A DNA stretch of 58,479 nt from Conoideocrella luteorostrata (GCA_032433595.1 JASWJB010000285.1:1-58479); one strand, 5' to 3'; shown: positions 36,735 through 47,856, counted from the stretch's first letter. The notes: generated by a model not told the origin, from the letters alone. Translations and numbers: made by a program.

Positions 36735-38189
36735 TCAAAGAAAGGGGGGGGGAACACACCTCTTAATACCCTCCCGTACAATAGCCGGATCCTGGGTGTA
36801 CACCATCCTAAACCAACCTGGTTTAAGCGAATGCTCCTCTCTTGGATGCAAAAACACGCCATTAACCATCAATCTCTTGGCCAAAGCAAACTCCGGGTTT
36901 TCCTCTCCGTCAGAATCAGCCGGCAAATACGGCGATAAGTCAATCCACAAAAAGAAGCCAGCATTGCTCCCGGGCAAGTACTCCACGCCAATGTCCTTCA
37001 GGCCCTTGGTAGCCACGTCGTACGCCTCCGCCAGCTTCACGCGGTTGAGCTGAACAAAGTCTCTACACCATTTACGATCTTCCAGCATGGCCGCGCCAAT
37101 GGCCAAACTCGGGCCAGCGGGATTATGGAAGCGAATGACGCCACGGATGGCTGCTTCGACGGCTTTGCTGCGGGTGATGATAGCGCCGATACGCAGTCCC
37201 GCTGAACCAAAGTCTTTGCTGAAGCCGTAGGTGACGTGGAGGCGCTCTGTGTCGATGAGGCCGTCGGAGTTGATGGCGAGTGCGGACGTAAATGGTGTGG
37301 CGGCTTCCCCAGAGTCAAAAGTGGAACAGGCGTAGATTTCGTCGCTGATGAGGTGGATGTTTTGTTTTTGGCAGAACTTCATGAGGGCGATGAGAGTGTT
37401 CCGGGGATAGCATTTTCCTATTGATGAGAGATTTCAATTGTTGTTTCTTGATGAATGAAATACGCGAGGTTGACTTACCAAGAGGATTGTGAGGATTGAC
37501 GATCAGGATGGCACGGATTTTTACTCCAGAAGCTTCTGACTTGACCATGGCCTCCTCAAACTTATCGACCACATCCTCGTCGAAGCAGTTGTTTGCGTCA
37601 GTATCGGCATACACAACACCCACTTCGGCTCTATTACCAAAGTCGAGCTCAAATCTTCCGTAGACAGGGCGGCTGGTCATGATGCCATCTCCAGCGTCTG
37701 CCAGCCCCCAGGCGAGGATCTCATGCATGGGAGTAGCAGACCCGGTGACTTTGATGTGCTCGGCTTCAATGGGGGCATACGGACTCAGGTACTCGTTGAG
37801 GTGGACCGCCAGAGCTGTTGGGAATCGAGATCCGCCTGCCGTGCTGAAGCCATATGTAAATTGCTGCGATTCGAACTTCACCTATAATCGCCAGACTTAG
37901 TTCCAGCTCAGCGTGCTACTTTCAAGTGACACAGGGAGAGATTGGGCTATTTCCGTACCGCTTTGTTGACGAACTCCTCTACGGTGTTCGTAATTAGTTT
38001 CTAGGACCAAATCAGCTTTTTCATCGCTTCCAACTGGTGCAAAGTTCAGCATACATTTTCGGCGGTTCCGAAAGAGATCAAACCGCCGGGGTTCGTCTCG
38101 GCATCATAATTCTGCGCCGGTGCAAACCTCCACGGTAGGCTCTGCTTCTCGAGTGAAGCCGTTGAACGCTTGGAAAGATACGACTCCAT
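36735..38189 (-). CDS. PLP-dependent aminotransferase, ACC-synthase-like (class I/II)
   Basis: Four exons (38189-38055, 38000-37959, 37881-37479, 37417-36735) give 420 residues. The N-terminus contains PLPWRF-like and NYDAETNPGGLISFGTAEN blocks of ACC-synthase-like proteins. The cofactor region includes VTGSATPMHEILAWGL, the aspartate/asparagine strand ILIVNPHNPLGKCYP and SDEIYACSTF. The PLP lysine is K261 in YGFSKDFGSAGLR, followed by the conserved arginine strand GWFRMVYT. Splice phases agree throughout: the G of LG is split across the last intron. A TATA-like TTTAAATAG lies about 65 bp before the start. Fungal relatives include general aminotransferases, true ACC synthases and enzymes of secondary metabolism, and the sequence alone does not choose among them. 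No tailoring or scaffold-building genes adjoin it, so a biosynthetic cluster is not supported. Confidence 0.9.
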
Positions 38190-39819
38190 GATGATGGGCA
38201 ACTATGTATGAAACAGGAACAAGAAATTAAAAATCAAGCTCCTGTGCTTCTATTTAAATGCATCCAGTCATCTATCCACGTAAGCAAAGACACAAACAGA
38301 TGAGGCGCGGGGAAACTTGCTCAAGATGATGCAGCAATCCGATTATACGAAAACATGTAAATTACGGTGTAACATGCCTTGCATCACAGAGTCACTTACT
38401 GCGGTGTTTGCACAGTCTCCGTACGTCGGGTAGTTCTGATGACTCATGGTGTGGAGTACAATGGCGTGAAACCAGCGTAAATTAGATCTGGGGGACGGAC
38501 GCCTTGGTTCCTTGTCAAGTAAAAGGCTCATTATAGTGTATTTATCGTTATATCCTAACCTTGCTGGACGGGGCTACCTAAGTAACTACGCTTCGGCGAT
38601 CGTCTAACGACAGCCGAGGAGGGCATCCGGGCACTCGGTCTTGCGGTGTGGCCTAATCGGGAACAAACGTCAAGTTTGACTGTGTGGTAGGCAACGGGGC
38701 ATAATGTTGTGCATCCCGGCGCCGAGCCACCTGTGTGGACTTGCTTGAAATATGTGCCATGATTTGCTGAGAGTGAGTGATGCGGGCTTTCGGGCTTGTT
38801 TGCTCTGCCTATGCTGACCCACAGCAGCCTTCTCCCATATTCTCCTAACATTTCTCCCTATCGGACTGGTACCGTCACTAAAAAATTCTTATCACCCCAC
38901 CAATGAACACGGTCTGACATTGGGTTACTCCGTGCTTCCTGGCACATGTATGTCCGCCCGGCCAGCCACCAGATTCTAATAATATCACCGGCCGCCGCAG
39001 TATGTGTATGTAGATGCTTTTCTCACCCGAGCCAACCTCGTCGTTGTGCGGCTCGGAAACTTCCACGTGGGGTCGTTGATTGAACCTGGTTGAAGGTAGT
39101 TGGTCTGCCTCGCCCAGGAGGTACTCCGCAAAAGTTAAAAGTTATGACGAAATCCAGGCAATGCTGCAGGACAAGTCGCGGCCGGGATGTACAATCGATC
39201 ATCCAGACTGCGTCTCTGCTACCATGTCCAAACTGCTGCAGCTTTCATCCAATCAGCTCACAGTCCTTTGGTGCATGTTCGGTCAAATGGCGTTTCAAAT
39301 TTATATAGGAGTTCCAGCCCATCTCTGATCACCAGGCAAGTATGGCACCTTACTGCTAGGAAATGAATATGTATGATCTACAGAATATGTACTCGCTATC
39401 TATCACAAAGACCCTGAGAGCGCCAGATGTGTTACAAGAATTGTTCCAACGCTCCCTCAAACTCGATAGTTTTCTGCTATGTAATAAGAAAGGCTCAAGT
39501 CGCTGAGGGTATATAATAAACAAAAACACATTATAAAATATTCCCAGTTACTTCGGCGGATATAGCATCTCGTCGCTTCACTGCTGTTGTCCCTTGATTT
39601 CTTCACATTTTGCTCCTCGCCAATAAGACAGAAAAAAAATCGACGCCGGTGGCTATTAGCCCATAACGTAAATGAAAAGAATTGCGTGGCCACACGGTAT
39701 AAATGATACAAGGGAAATAGTGTGCATAATTGTGCGCAATCGTAGATCGATGCACGACCCAAAAAAAAATATAATTTATGTTCCATGGCAAAATGGAGGA
39801 GTTGGCGCCATTTGTATAT
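38190..39819. other. Intergenic region between aminotransferase and ERF2 genes
   Basis: No gene is supported in this 1.6 kb stretch. A short minus-strand frame beginning ATGAGTCATCAG near 38447 runs into a good donor (GCAGTAAGTG), but I found no convincing partner exon. The region from about 39440 to 39810 is AT-rich and probably the 3' untranslated region of ERF2. Confidence 0.45.
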
Positions 39820-41884
39820 TCAGCCGCGACTCTGGCCTCGCAGTGCCACGGGTCCTTGAAAGCCTGCAGATGTCGCTGATGTAACGGTATCCAGTTCGAG
39901 ACCTTGAGAACTGTGTTGCCTCCGTTGACTGTAATGCACGCCAAGTCGCTGGTCGCCAGCCTTGTATTTACTCTTGAAGCGGTAGTAGGCTGGTGATCGT
40001 GGACGGCAGAGTACAGCAATCATATTCTTCAACCAGTTGCCTTGGCTAAAAGCTCTGAACCGTTCATTTTTAGCGAACTTGTGCGAGTTGATGTACTCCC
40101 TTGTAGTCTCCCCGCGTGCCATGAGGAACAAGTGGTAGCCCATCAAGCCACCAGGGTAAACGATGCAGAGAACGCCGAGGATGACAAGAGCAAACGACAC
40201 TCGAAAGTGGTCGATGGATTCCACAAAAGAAATCTCTTCGCGCTGCATGTGAACAAGAATTTGCGTCAAACTGGTCGCGATCAGGTAACCCGCTAAAATG
40301 GTGGCGGATGTCACGAATATAAAAAAGTAGCGGTAGTTGCGTTTGCCGACGCAGTTGTTGAGCCAAACGCAGTGGTGATCGTGGCCGTCAACACAGTTAT
40401 CACATAACCGACAGTGGTGAGCACGAGGTGTCCGCCAGATGTTGCAAGTTCGGCAGTGCTTGACCGGAACTTCCATGGCTGCAGCAGTTGCCTCGGCAGA
40501 CTTGACCAACGTCCAGTCATTAGTGGGGGGGTCCAAACGAAGGGGGTCATCTTGGTCGACTGATGGGGGAAATTGATGTAAATTTCGCGGCAATATCTAC
40601 GCGAAACTGGTCAGTTAACATTGTCAAAAGACGTTATAGTGATAAGACAGAGAAGAAACCTACACCTGGATCTGAAACCGATGCGTGAATAAAGGACGAC
40701 AGACAAATATAAGTTAGATAAGCAAACGTGATGGGAATAGCAGGCGAGATGTTATGCCACAGCCAAGGGGCCTCGAAACCGTAAAAAAGGGCACAAGGAA
40801 TGGCTACAAACAGTCCCGTCGCAATGTTAATTGGCGTGTGTTTGGTATTCTGCCATCTACCTCCAAGGCAAAACACTGTGTTGCCGTCAAAATATTGATG
40901 AACACGGCCGACACTCTTTCCCGTTGAATTTGCTGCCACTGGTCCCGGACCTAAATTTGATGCTGCCCGGCCAAACCGGGGTGATGAGGCTGCAGATGAA
41001 AGCTTCTCGGCACCATCGTTGCTCCTGTTCCGACTGCCCTGCGCTTGTTCAACTTTGCCAGGAAGCAGGAAACTTGATCGGAACGATCTGGCTGACTTGA
41101 CTGGACTGGGAAGACCGGCAAGGTCTCTGTAACTCGTGTCAACCTTGACACTCAAGTTCTTATCCTGGTCGGACTTTCCTTGCAGCGGTCGAACGCTATC
41201 AGACAAGCTGCCAGTAGGATAGTGGCCGGTAGTCGGACTCGCGTTGGCAGTGAGGCGATCCGATGGTTCCTGATCTGTCATTTCGGTGCCGCGGGATGGA
41301 GGAGGGCGCGTGCTGCCTGCTCCGCTTAATTTGCGATGAGGGTACGCTCGATTTTGGGAACTGTCGCCAGCCATACCGTCGACAACACTGCCGCCCATGT
41401 CTGTCTGGTCGTCGTCGAGGTTAGATGGTGGCTGTAATTGCTGATTCATCGGCACGGGCCGCGGGCCAGCTCCTCGTTGCGCCTGCAGCTTTTGAGAGCT
41501 CATGGGTCGGAAAAAAGCACCGGACGTCAGAGAAGGGACGTGACTCCGTGTCGTCAAGCTGGGTGCTCGTGCTGAACCAGTAGTGCTCGCGATACTCCCC
41601 CTCTTCGGTTGCAGACCAGGCGTCAAAGCTTTCCGGCCTGCTTGTCCGGCCCAGGTCGCCTTGGATGAGGCGGCCGTTTGAGCCGTTACCGGACGTGATC
41701 CGCCCTCTGCAGTCTTGGTCTGAGTGGTGACTTTTGCCTCGCCTTCATCGTCACTCGCAACATCTGTCATACGTGAAGAAACGACACTCGCCGGCCGCTG
41801 ATTACTGCTTCTGGACTGAGATGGTGGCAAGCCAGCATTGTTCCTAGGTGTTACAGCCCTATCGGCCGAGTCATGGGAATCCAT
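39820..41884 (-). CDS. ERF2: DHHC palmitoyltransferase, ERF2 type
   Basis: Two exons (41884-40664, 40596-39820) give 665 residues. Residues 1 to about 320 are a disordered Ser/Pro-rich region. Two membrane segments follow (NIATGLFVAIPCALFYGF and ITFAYLTYICLSSFIHASV) and then the DPG motif, which spans the intron. The cysteine-rich domain HCRTCNIWRTPRAHHCRLCDNCVDGHDHHC carries the catalytic DHHC at residues 480-483, followed by WLNNCVGKRNYRYF. Two more membrane segments (FFIFVTSATILAGYLI and VSFALVILGVLCIVYPGGLMG) and a TTRE motif (TTREYIN) complete the family layout. ERF2-type enzymes S-palmitoylate Ras and related proteins at the ER with the partner ERF4. The start is the ATG before DSHDSADRA; the frame is open further upstream but without an ATG I would choose. 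Confidence 0.94.
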
Positions 41885-43374
41885 GTCTCCTTCCTGTATA
41901 TATTCGATGCGGTCGTTTCTCGGGGTCACAACATAACCCGTGGGTTTTTCCGTGTATGTCCTACAGGGAATTTGTTCGTAGATGCACGCTTCCCAACAAA
42001 AAAGGACTTGGCCGCTGTTGCAACACAACTTCAAGGGATGCGACAGTCGCAGCTGACACCCGTGACGTGTCGTATTACGTCCTCAGAGGATGTCGTGTTA
42101 CACGAAAACTTTCCTAGGCCTTGTATAGGGGCGAGCTTGTCGCGGTCGAATATGAAAAAAATAAGGACAAGAATGAGTGTTCCGGCAAATCACCGATCGC
42201 GAGTAACCAGTGAAAGGGCAGAGCAATATTATTTCGAGAGACGAGTTCAGCGGGAGGAGAAGTCGGCACGTATTGGCAGGTAAGAAAAGGAGCGGCACAA
42301 ACGGATGACCTTGCAAGCGAGCCCGGTGTCACCGTTTATGCAAAGAGCACAGCGCCCGTTACAGGGCGAGCGAGAAGAAAAGGAATGGGCGGCACAAACA
42401 GAGCAAACAACTGCAAGCAAACGCCAGCACAGGCGACGATGTACGTGTCAAGGAGTGCGTGGGAGAGAGGGAAATGAGGCGAACATGATGCTTGTTTCTT
42501 TTTCCAGCCGGCACGCACGTTGAAAGTTTGGGTCAGGGCGAGCTTCTATTCGCCCAGGCGTGGTCAATGGGATTCTTCGCACTTGCGCACGTAGGAGGTA
42601 GACAAGTGGGTCGGCGCATGGTTTGTTGACTGGGAGCAAGCAGGAGAGACGAGCACAATGGACAGAGGCAGAGACAGAGAGAGCCGCTAAGAGAGCCAGG
42701 ATGCCCCATGTAAGAGGCCTGTTGGATAATTTTACGGAAGCGCAGCTCGTCAAGCAGCCTCTAATTTAGAAGGCAACCAGAGGCACGCGGGCGCTGAGTA
42801 TGGTAGCAGGGCAGGGCAGGGTAGGGCAGAGACAAGTGCTGAAAGAATCCTGCCTTACATTGGTTGGACCAGTAACTACGGAGAACCTAGGTACTCCGTA
42901 CGGAGTACGGACACGACGGAGTACATTTACGGAGCGAGTGGTGGACTGGATGTGCCGCAGCCAGTGTAAGTGCAGCCACAAACGGCACAGGACCATTCCG
43001 CTTGGGGCTTGAGTCGCAGTTAGGTAAGTCAGTTAACATGAAGGTTCTCCACAGATTAGAGAGAGGAAGTGTCCAAGCGTCCGCCCACACGACACGGAAT
43101 GTGCGCATGTCTTCACGGACAACTATTGAAACAAGACTTCCTCGTGCTTCTATTACAATACCAGTTATACTGGCATACTCCGCACGTCGCAGACCGACCG
43201 ACCGTGCGACTGGAGACAGACAATACGCATGACTGCCCGGGCTTTCCTTATTATTCACAAGCTGTCCCGATAACCAGTACCATCAAGTTTCATATGTTGA
43301 AGTGCATGTGTGTTGAGTGTTTTGGCCTAGGACATGATGCACCGGCCCGTGCTTGCTTCGGAGTGCTCCGTAGA
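41885..43374. other. Intergenic region upstream of ERF2, left of transposon
   Basis: No gene is seen. The stretch holds the ERF2 promoter, a GGCAGGGCAG repeat near 42815-42832, and a cluster of fused TACTCCGTA/TACGGAGTA words at about 42892-42935. Confidence 0.5.
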
Positions 43375-44865
43375 GTGTCAAATGTTCTGTCCTCGCCAAA
43401 TATGCGCTAAATCGAATTGAGACTAGCTACATACTAATTTCTATGTGGGCTTCCCCTCCCCTCTTTATATTCGTTTCCACCGTCTAATTCTATTATAACG
43501 TGTACGTGCCGCACGATGCGTTGAATCCAGGTCTTAATTAGCTCTTGAGGCAATTCCTCCCAGCTGGCCTTCCAAGCCTGAATAGCTTCTTTTATATTCT
43601 TCGGGGCACCTAGGCGGGTTGTACGCCTCTTCATCCACCGCCAGGCAGCTTCGATAGCATTCAAATCCGGCGAAGTTCCACACCATTGAAGCCTCTTGGC
43701 ATCGTGAAGGTCGTAGATCCGTTGTTGAATGTAATGATTATGTGAGGGTGCCATATCTTCCCGAACCACTATATCAGGCCTATCTTGAAGGCAGACCTTC
43801 GCAAATGGCAGCAGCTTAGTATTCAGGATTGTAGTCTGATATTGGTACCAATCAATGCCGCCGCGTTGGCTGCGGGATAGCTTGCCTGTTGTTTTCTACC
43901 ACTTCCATCCAGGCTTCCTGCCCAGCTTACCTCGTAGGCCAAGTCTTTGCATTTGCGCTGTGAGCTCCCACTGCTCCTTCATTTCTGGCTCTGTCTCTTG
44001 ATTCAAGGCTTTAATTGCTTTCTCAGCTGCCTTGCGTTCCTGAGCAGTCTCAGGAGACCAGCAATGACAAGAACCCTCCTTATCATAAGAAAAAGACCCC
44101 TAAAACATGAATTCTGAAGCACCCTTTTGTCTCTCACGAATGCAGCTGCGTTGGAAGGCCTCTGCCTTCTGCCGCTAATTCGATGTTCACCTCTTCGATG
44201 TAACAAGATAACAGAGGTCTCGTCAGACCAAATAACAGCCTTCTAGTCATCTAAGGTCTAGTCCTTCCGGTCAAGGCACCACTTCAAGCGTGCCGTCCTC
44301 ATTACTCTCGTCAATCCAGGATTCCTCGTTGGCTTCGTTTTCCGGAATCCTGCCTTTCTTAGGATTCGCTAAACCGTTGTTGCAGATATCTGGTACCCTT
44401 CCTGACTAAGATCCCCAGTAATATTAGCACACGACTTTTCCCTTCCATATCTATCAAGGCAGACCTTTGTGAATATCTTCTCTTGAATATCTTTACCTTG
44501 CCGGCTGGGCCGGCCTGAACGAGGGGCATCTTCTAGGAAACTATCGGAAATCTGTAAAGGTTGAATTGCCGGGTCAAAACCTCACTAATTGCCCTAGCGT
44601 AAATTCGGTTAACCTGACGACTAGAAACCCCTATTTTATAGGCTATGTCTGCTGTAGGCAGGCCACTTAGGGCCTTCAAAGTGACTATTGCAGCCTTTGT
44701 GGCAATATCTGTGTTTTGCGGCATTCTGGTAGGCATAAAATGAATTTCGATGCTGAAGGAATCGATCGGGGAAGGCTTCCTTGGAAAATTAGTGGACAGA
44801 ATCCCTTCTCATTTTATAGGCCATCGACAGGGATTTCCTTAGCGCCAGGACACAACTTTTGACGC
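43375..44865 (-). mobile_element. Decayed Tc1/mariner-type DNA transposon with terminal inverted repeats
   Basis: The element is about 1.49 kb. Its left end starts GTGTCAAATGTTCTGTCCTC, and its right end, read on the minus strand from 44865, starts GCGTCAAAAGTTGTGTCCTG. The two agree at 18 of 23 positions. Between them lies a broken transposase on the minus strand. I could not define a clean TA target duplication: TA dinucleotides lie close to both ends but not at equal distance. Size, inverted ends and the DDE-type transposase remnants place it in the Tc1/mariner superfamily as found in fungi. It has no intact gene and cannot move by its own product. Confidence 0.85.
43434..44736 (-). pseudogene. 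Broken Tc1/mariner transposase
   Basis: The frame starts with MPQNTDIATKAAIVTLKAL and a helix-turn-helix (LPTADIAYKIGVSSRQVNRI). It shifts frame near 44570 and continues as an HTH_Tc5/DDE-like sequence with in-frame TAG stops. It then gives the first catalytic aspartate block VIWSDETSVILLHRRG. The C-terminal third is again open: VREDMAPSHNHYIQQRI holds the second acidic residue and CGTSPDLNAIEAAWRWMK the third. At least three stops in the middle part are TAG where the context favours tryptophan TGG. This is a CpA-to-TpA change on the plus strand, the signature of repeat-induced point mutation. The gene is dead. Confidence 0.88.
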
Positions 44866-45376
44866 GACCTTCGTACTCAATGATGCAACGTCATTCTGAT
44901 TTGATTATTTCCTTGTGCCGGGTCAATGCTGACATAGCAATTAATACTCCGTACTCCGAACCAATACGCAAAAACAAAACTTCCTATCGTTATCTCTTCT
45001 GCTTTTCCAAGCCAACTCTAATTAATTACAAACTCCATTTCTTGCGACGAAGAGTAAATACGGTGATAGAAGATGTCCCTTTACCGTAATAATGATAATG
45101 GCCGACACTAACTAATGAACGACCGTGAAATGAACCAGTCGCTGAACGCCCATGACGTCTTGCTGCACCACACCCACAAAATTCACGTGATATTTTTCCC
45201 ATTGGCCAATCACAACCCCCCAGACACCACGCCCGCTCCCATCATACCACCAGGCTTAGCAGCCAGCTTCTGACCTCACAGCTTTTTGCACATCCTCGGA
45301 TCGAGCTCGTCATCACTTCGACCTCCTCACCAAAGCCGCCAATATCACCACCACCACCACCACCACACCCAACACG
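44866..45376. promoter_or_regulatory. Promoter region of small mitochondrial protein: CACGTG and CCAAT elements
   Basis: A TCACGTGAT motif lies near 45183-45191 and an inverted/forward CCAAT pair (ATTGGCCAAT) near 45202-45211. They are about 190 and 170 bp before the start codon at 45377. The same pair of motifs lies at a similar distance before the RNPS1-like gene. A CACCAC simple repeat sits in the leader just before the ATG. No gene is seen in the rest of the stretch. Confidence 0.5.
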
Positions 45377-45943
45377 ATGGCTTCCCAAATCTCTCGCCGC
45401 TTCCTCAGCACGACCGCTCGTCGTCTCCAGGTCGCTGACAGCCTCAAGGCCGACAGCAAGCGCAACCCCGAGACTATGGTGCGTCCTTTGTGCAAATCCC
45501 CCATCACCAACCACAGACTGCTTTGCACAACCGCAAACCCTCTCGCTAAAACCCAACAATGCAAACAAAAAGTGAAGCGAACTAATAATGGTCCAGATCC
45601 TCGGTGCTGTCATGGTCGCTGCTCTCGGCGGCGCAGGCTTCTACTTCGGTATGTTCGCTCCAACCGATACGCAATAACCGATTTGCTTTGAAATATCTAA
45701 CCATACTTTTTAGGCCGGTCTCCCACCAAGTCCACCTCCGAGAACCCTGTATCCATCGCCAAGGCCGGCATGCCTTGGGAAGGCGACGCCCAAGGCAAAT
45801 ACAAGTACCACCCAGGTGGTGATCTCAACGCCGAACCCAAGGATGCCCCAAGTGCCCTGAACGTTGTTGTCGTTCCCAATGTAACGCTGCCCAAGGAGTT
45901 GCACGAGAAGTACAACAAATGGGGCAAGGATGGCTACCCTTAA
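45377..45943 (+). CDS. Small mitochondrial membrane protein of unknown function
   Basis: Three exons (45377-45478, 45597-45648, 45714-45943) give 127 residues. The N-terminus MASQISRRFLSTTARRLQVA is rich in Arg, Ser and Thr with no acidic residue, a typical matrix-targeting presequence. One membrane segment follows (ILGAVMVAALGGAGFYF), encoded mostly by the tiny middle exon. The rest is hydrophilic (GMPWEGDAQGKYKYHPGGD to KYNKWGKDGYP) and would face one side of the inner membrane. Splice phases agree (0 and 1). I do not recognise a named family. The architecture (presequence, single span, short polar tail) resembles accessory subunits of respiratory complexes or small inner-membrane factors, but that is only a resemblance. 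The last intron ends in TTTTTAG. Confidence 0.82.
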
Positions 45944-46431
45944 AGAATTTGCTTGCTGGGGGCGTGTATTTTTGGGGGCGAGTGGGGAGAGATAAAGTAT
46001 AGACAGTAGCGTAAGCAAGAGTTGGTGACTTGTAGGGCATGTAAAGACGGCCACTGATGTTGGAGAGGCGGCCTGGTGTAAAATATTATGAGGAGACAAT
46101 ATCAGACATTAGTGGATATGAAGTCAATCATCGTTTACGAACCAAACCATATTTGCCCTATGCTCTTCTTTTTGGACGTAAGATGTGTTGGCTGGCTTCC
46201 ATGCTAATAAGCCCAACCTCAGAGGCAACAGGAACAAGATAAACCTTGAATGCAATATTGATTGAATGCCGTTAATGAAACCACATCCCAGCCACGAGCG
46301 CCCAGTCAACCCTAACACCCCGCTGTGAAGAACATCTCCTGCGTTGCTCATTGTCATCTGCCGTAAACGCAACTCCTTTCTGACTAATCAGATACATGTG
46401 ACATAAACTCGCCTAATTCCGTAGCCTCACA
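45944..46431. other. Convergent 3' region
   Basis: These 488 bp lie between the convergent ends of the mitochondrial protein gene and the phosphoserine phosphatase gene. They presumably hold both 3' untranslated regions. I see no gene or repeat. Confidence 0.5.
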
Positions 46432-47856
46432 TCATGCCGTCAACATTTGTATCTCTTCGGCGGTGAATCCAAACAAGTACAGCAAGTCTAGTAGGCTGCT
46501 CGAGTTCAACCTTGCATCCGCCTCCATCTGCACCCGGGGTTTGGCGTTCCATGCTACTCCCAGGCCGGCCTCGCCCAACATTAACAAGTCGTTAGCTCCG
46601 TCGCCAACAGCCACAGCTTGCGACAGATCAATTTTCTCCTTGGTCACAATTTCTAGCAAGAGGTCGCGTTTCCGCTCCTTGCCGACTATTTTGCCCTTTG
46701 TCTCCCCAGTGAGCTTGCCATTCGCGATGACTACCTCGTTCGCGAAGGCGTAGTCGATTCCCAATTTCTCAGCTAGCCAGCCAGTCAGAGGTTGAAAGCC
46801 TCCGGAGACGACTGCAGTCTTTACGCCAAGGCGTTTGAAAGCCTTGATCAGCTCGGGAATGCCATTAGTGACTTCAAGAACATGCCGTAAATCCTCAAAT
46901 ACTGAAGCACTGACACCAGTGAGAAGCGCCACTCGTTCACGAAACGACGCCTCGAACTCCAACTCACCCATCATGGCTCGGTGGGTGATATCTGCTACCT
47001 TGGCAGCCAAGCCTGGAGGGTCCTTAATTGTCTCAGCCATGAGTTCGATGACCTCTTGCGTGATGAGAGTGCTATCCATGTCGAATACGACCAATCTCGG
47101 ATTTCTCCTCCAAACCAAATCCCGTTGAAGTATAACGTCCACGTTCCATTCTTGTTCAAACCGATATATCATCTCATGCTTGCGCAAGTCGGACAAGCTT
47201 AGGTAGTCAGACGATGGAGCAGGGGAGAGGGTGAGCTCGACAATGCGGGGAGTCTCCGGGTTATCGAGGCATCTGTGTGACGAGTGCGGTTCGTCTGCCC
47301 CTTGGGGTAGGGGGAATGTCGACATGAGATGTAAGAACGAAGCTATACACAAGGGTGATATGTAAGAGCCGTAGATGTGATCCAGCTGCTCTGATTCCTG
47401 CGTTGGTGGTTCAAGGGGGAAGTCCTCCATGTTAGTGGTAGGAGCCATGTTTGGTGGCAGTGTATCATGGCTCTCTGGAAGTCCCGCAGATCGGACTTGG
47501 CTTGGCACAGAGCTGGAAGGAGAGCCCTTATAGAATAGGGTCGCAACCAGCCGATCTGATTTGAGTCCTGGAGGGGGTGCGCAGTTAGGGTGCGAAAGGT
47601 CGTGGTTAACGCCGCTATCTACTATGGTCGCGGGCATATCATCACCAGGAACACCTCGGAACGGCAGGATCGGCTTGGGCGAGGTCGACTTAGACACAGG
47701 GATTCGCTCAACAACTTCATCGATGCCATGGTATTGGTCTGCCGTCTTTGACGGTCGATACTGCTGATGGTCGCTCAAGTAGGAGCTGCTCCGCATACCG
47801 GTTGTCATCTGCGGACGAGCCGCATTTTGCTTGCGCGTGACAGCAGGGTCGGCCAT
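46432..47856 (-). CDS. SER2: Phosphoserine phosphatase with long N-terminal extension
   Basis: This intronless gene encodes 474 residues from the ATG at 47856. The C-terminal half is a SerB-type HAD phosphatase that makes serine from phosphoserine. Motif I is VVFDMDSTLI with nucleophile D259 and acid D261. The cap region holds MMGELEFEASFRERVALL. Motif II is AVVSGGFQPLT, motif III includes the lysine in TKGKIVGKERK, and motif IV is VAVGDGANDLLML. The N-terminal half is unusual in length. It starts with a polar disordered stretch and then, from about residue 90 on (LVATLFYKGS, DHIYGSYISPLCIASFLHL, TPRIVELTLSPAPS), looks like a degenerate or regulatory domain. Known fungal SER2 proteins are often extended. 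The open frame continues a short way upstream, but only through GTG, so ATG 47856 is the first plausible start. Confidence 0.93.
   Translation of the reverse strand: MADPAVTRKQNAARPQMTTGMRSSSYLSDHQQYRPSKTADQYHGIDEVVERIPVSKSTSPKPILPFRGVPGDDMPATIVDSGVNHDLSHPNCAPPPGLKSDRLVATLFYKGSPSSSVPSQVRSAGLPESHDTLPPNMAPTTNMEDFPLEPPTQESEQLDHIYGSYISPLCIASFLHLMSTFPLPQGADEPHSSHRCLDNPETPRIVELTLSPAPSSDYLSLSDLRKHEMIYRFEQEWNVDVILQRDLVWRRNPRLVVFDMDSTLITQEVIELMAETIKDPPGLAAKVADITHRAMMGELEFEASFRERVALLTGVSASVFEDLRHVLEVTNGIPELIKAFKRLGVKTAVVSGGFQPLTGWLAEKLGIDYAFANEVVIANGKLTGETKGKIVGKERKRDLLLEIVTKEKIDLSQAVAVGDGANDLLMLGEAGLGVAWNAKPRVQMEADARLNSSSLLDLLYLFGFTAEEIQMLTA

Noticed and set aside
38343..38531. Short minus-strand frame starting MSHQNYPTYGDCANTA with a good donor site
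   Set aside because: No acceptor or partner exon was found, and the aminotransferase has its own TATA-like element and start downstream.
36735..41884. Secondary metabolite cluster around the aminotransferase
   Set aside because: No polyketide synthase, peptide synthetase, terpene cyclase, P450 or transporter is nearby; neighbours are ADE1 and ERF2.
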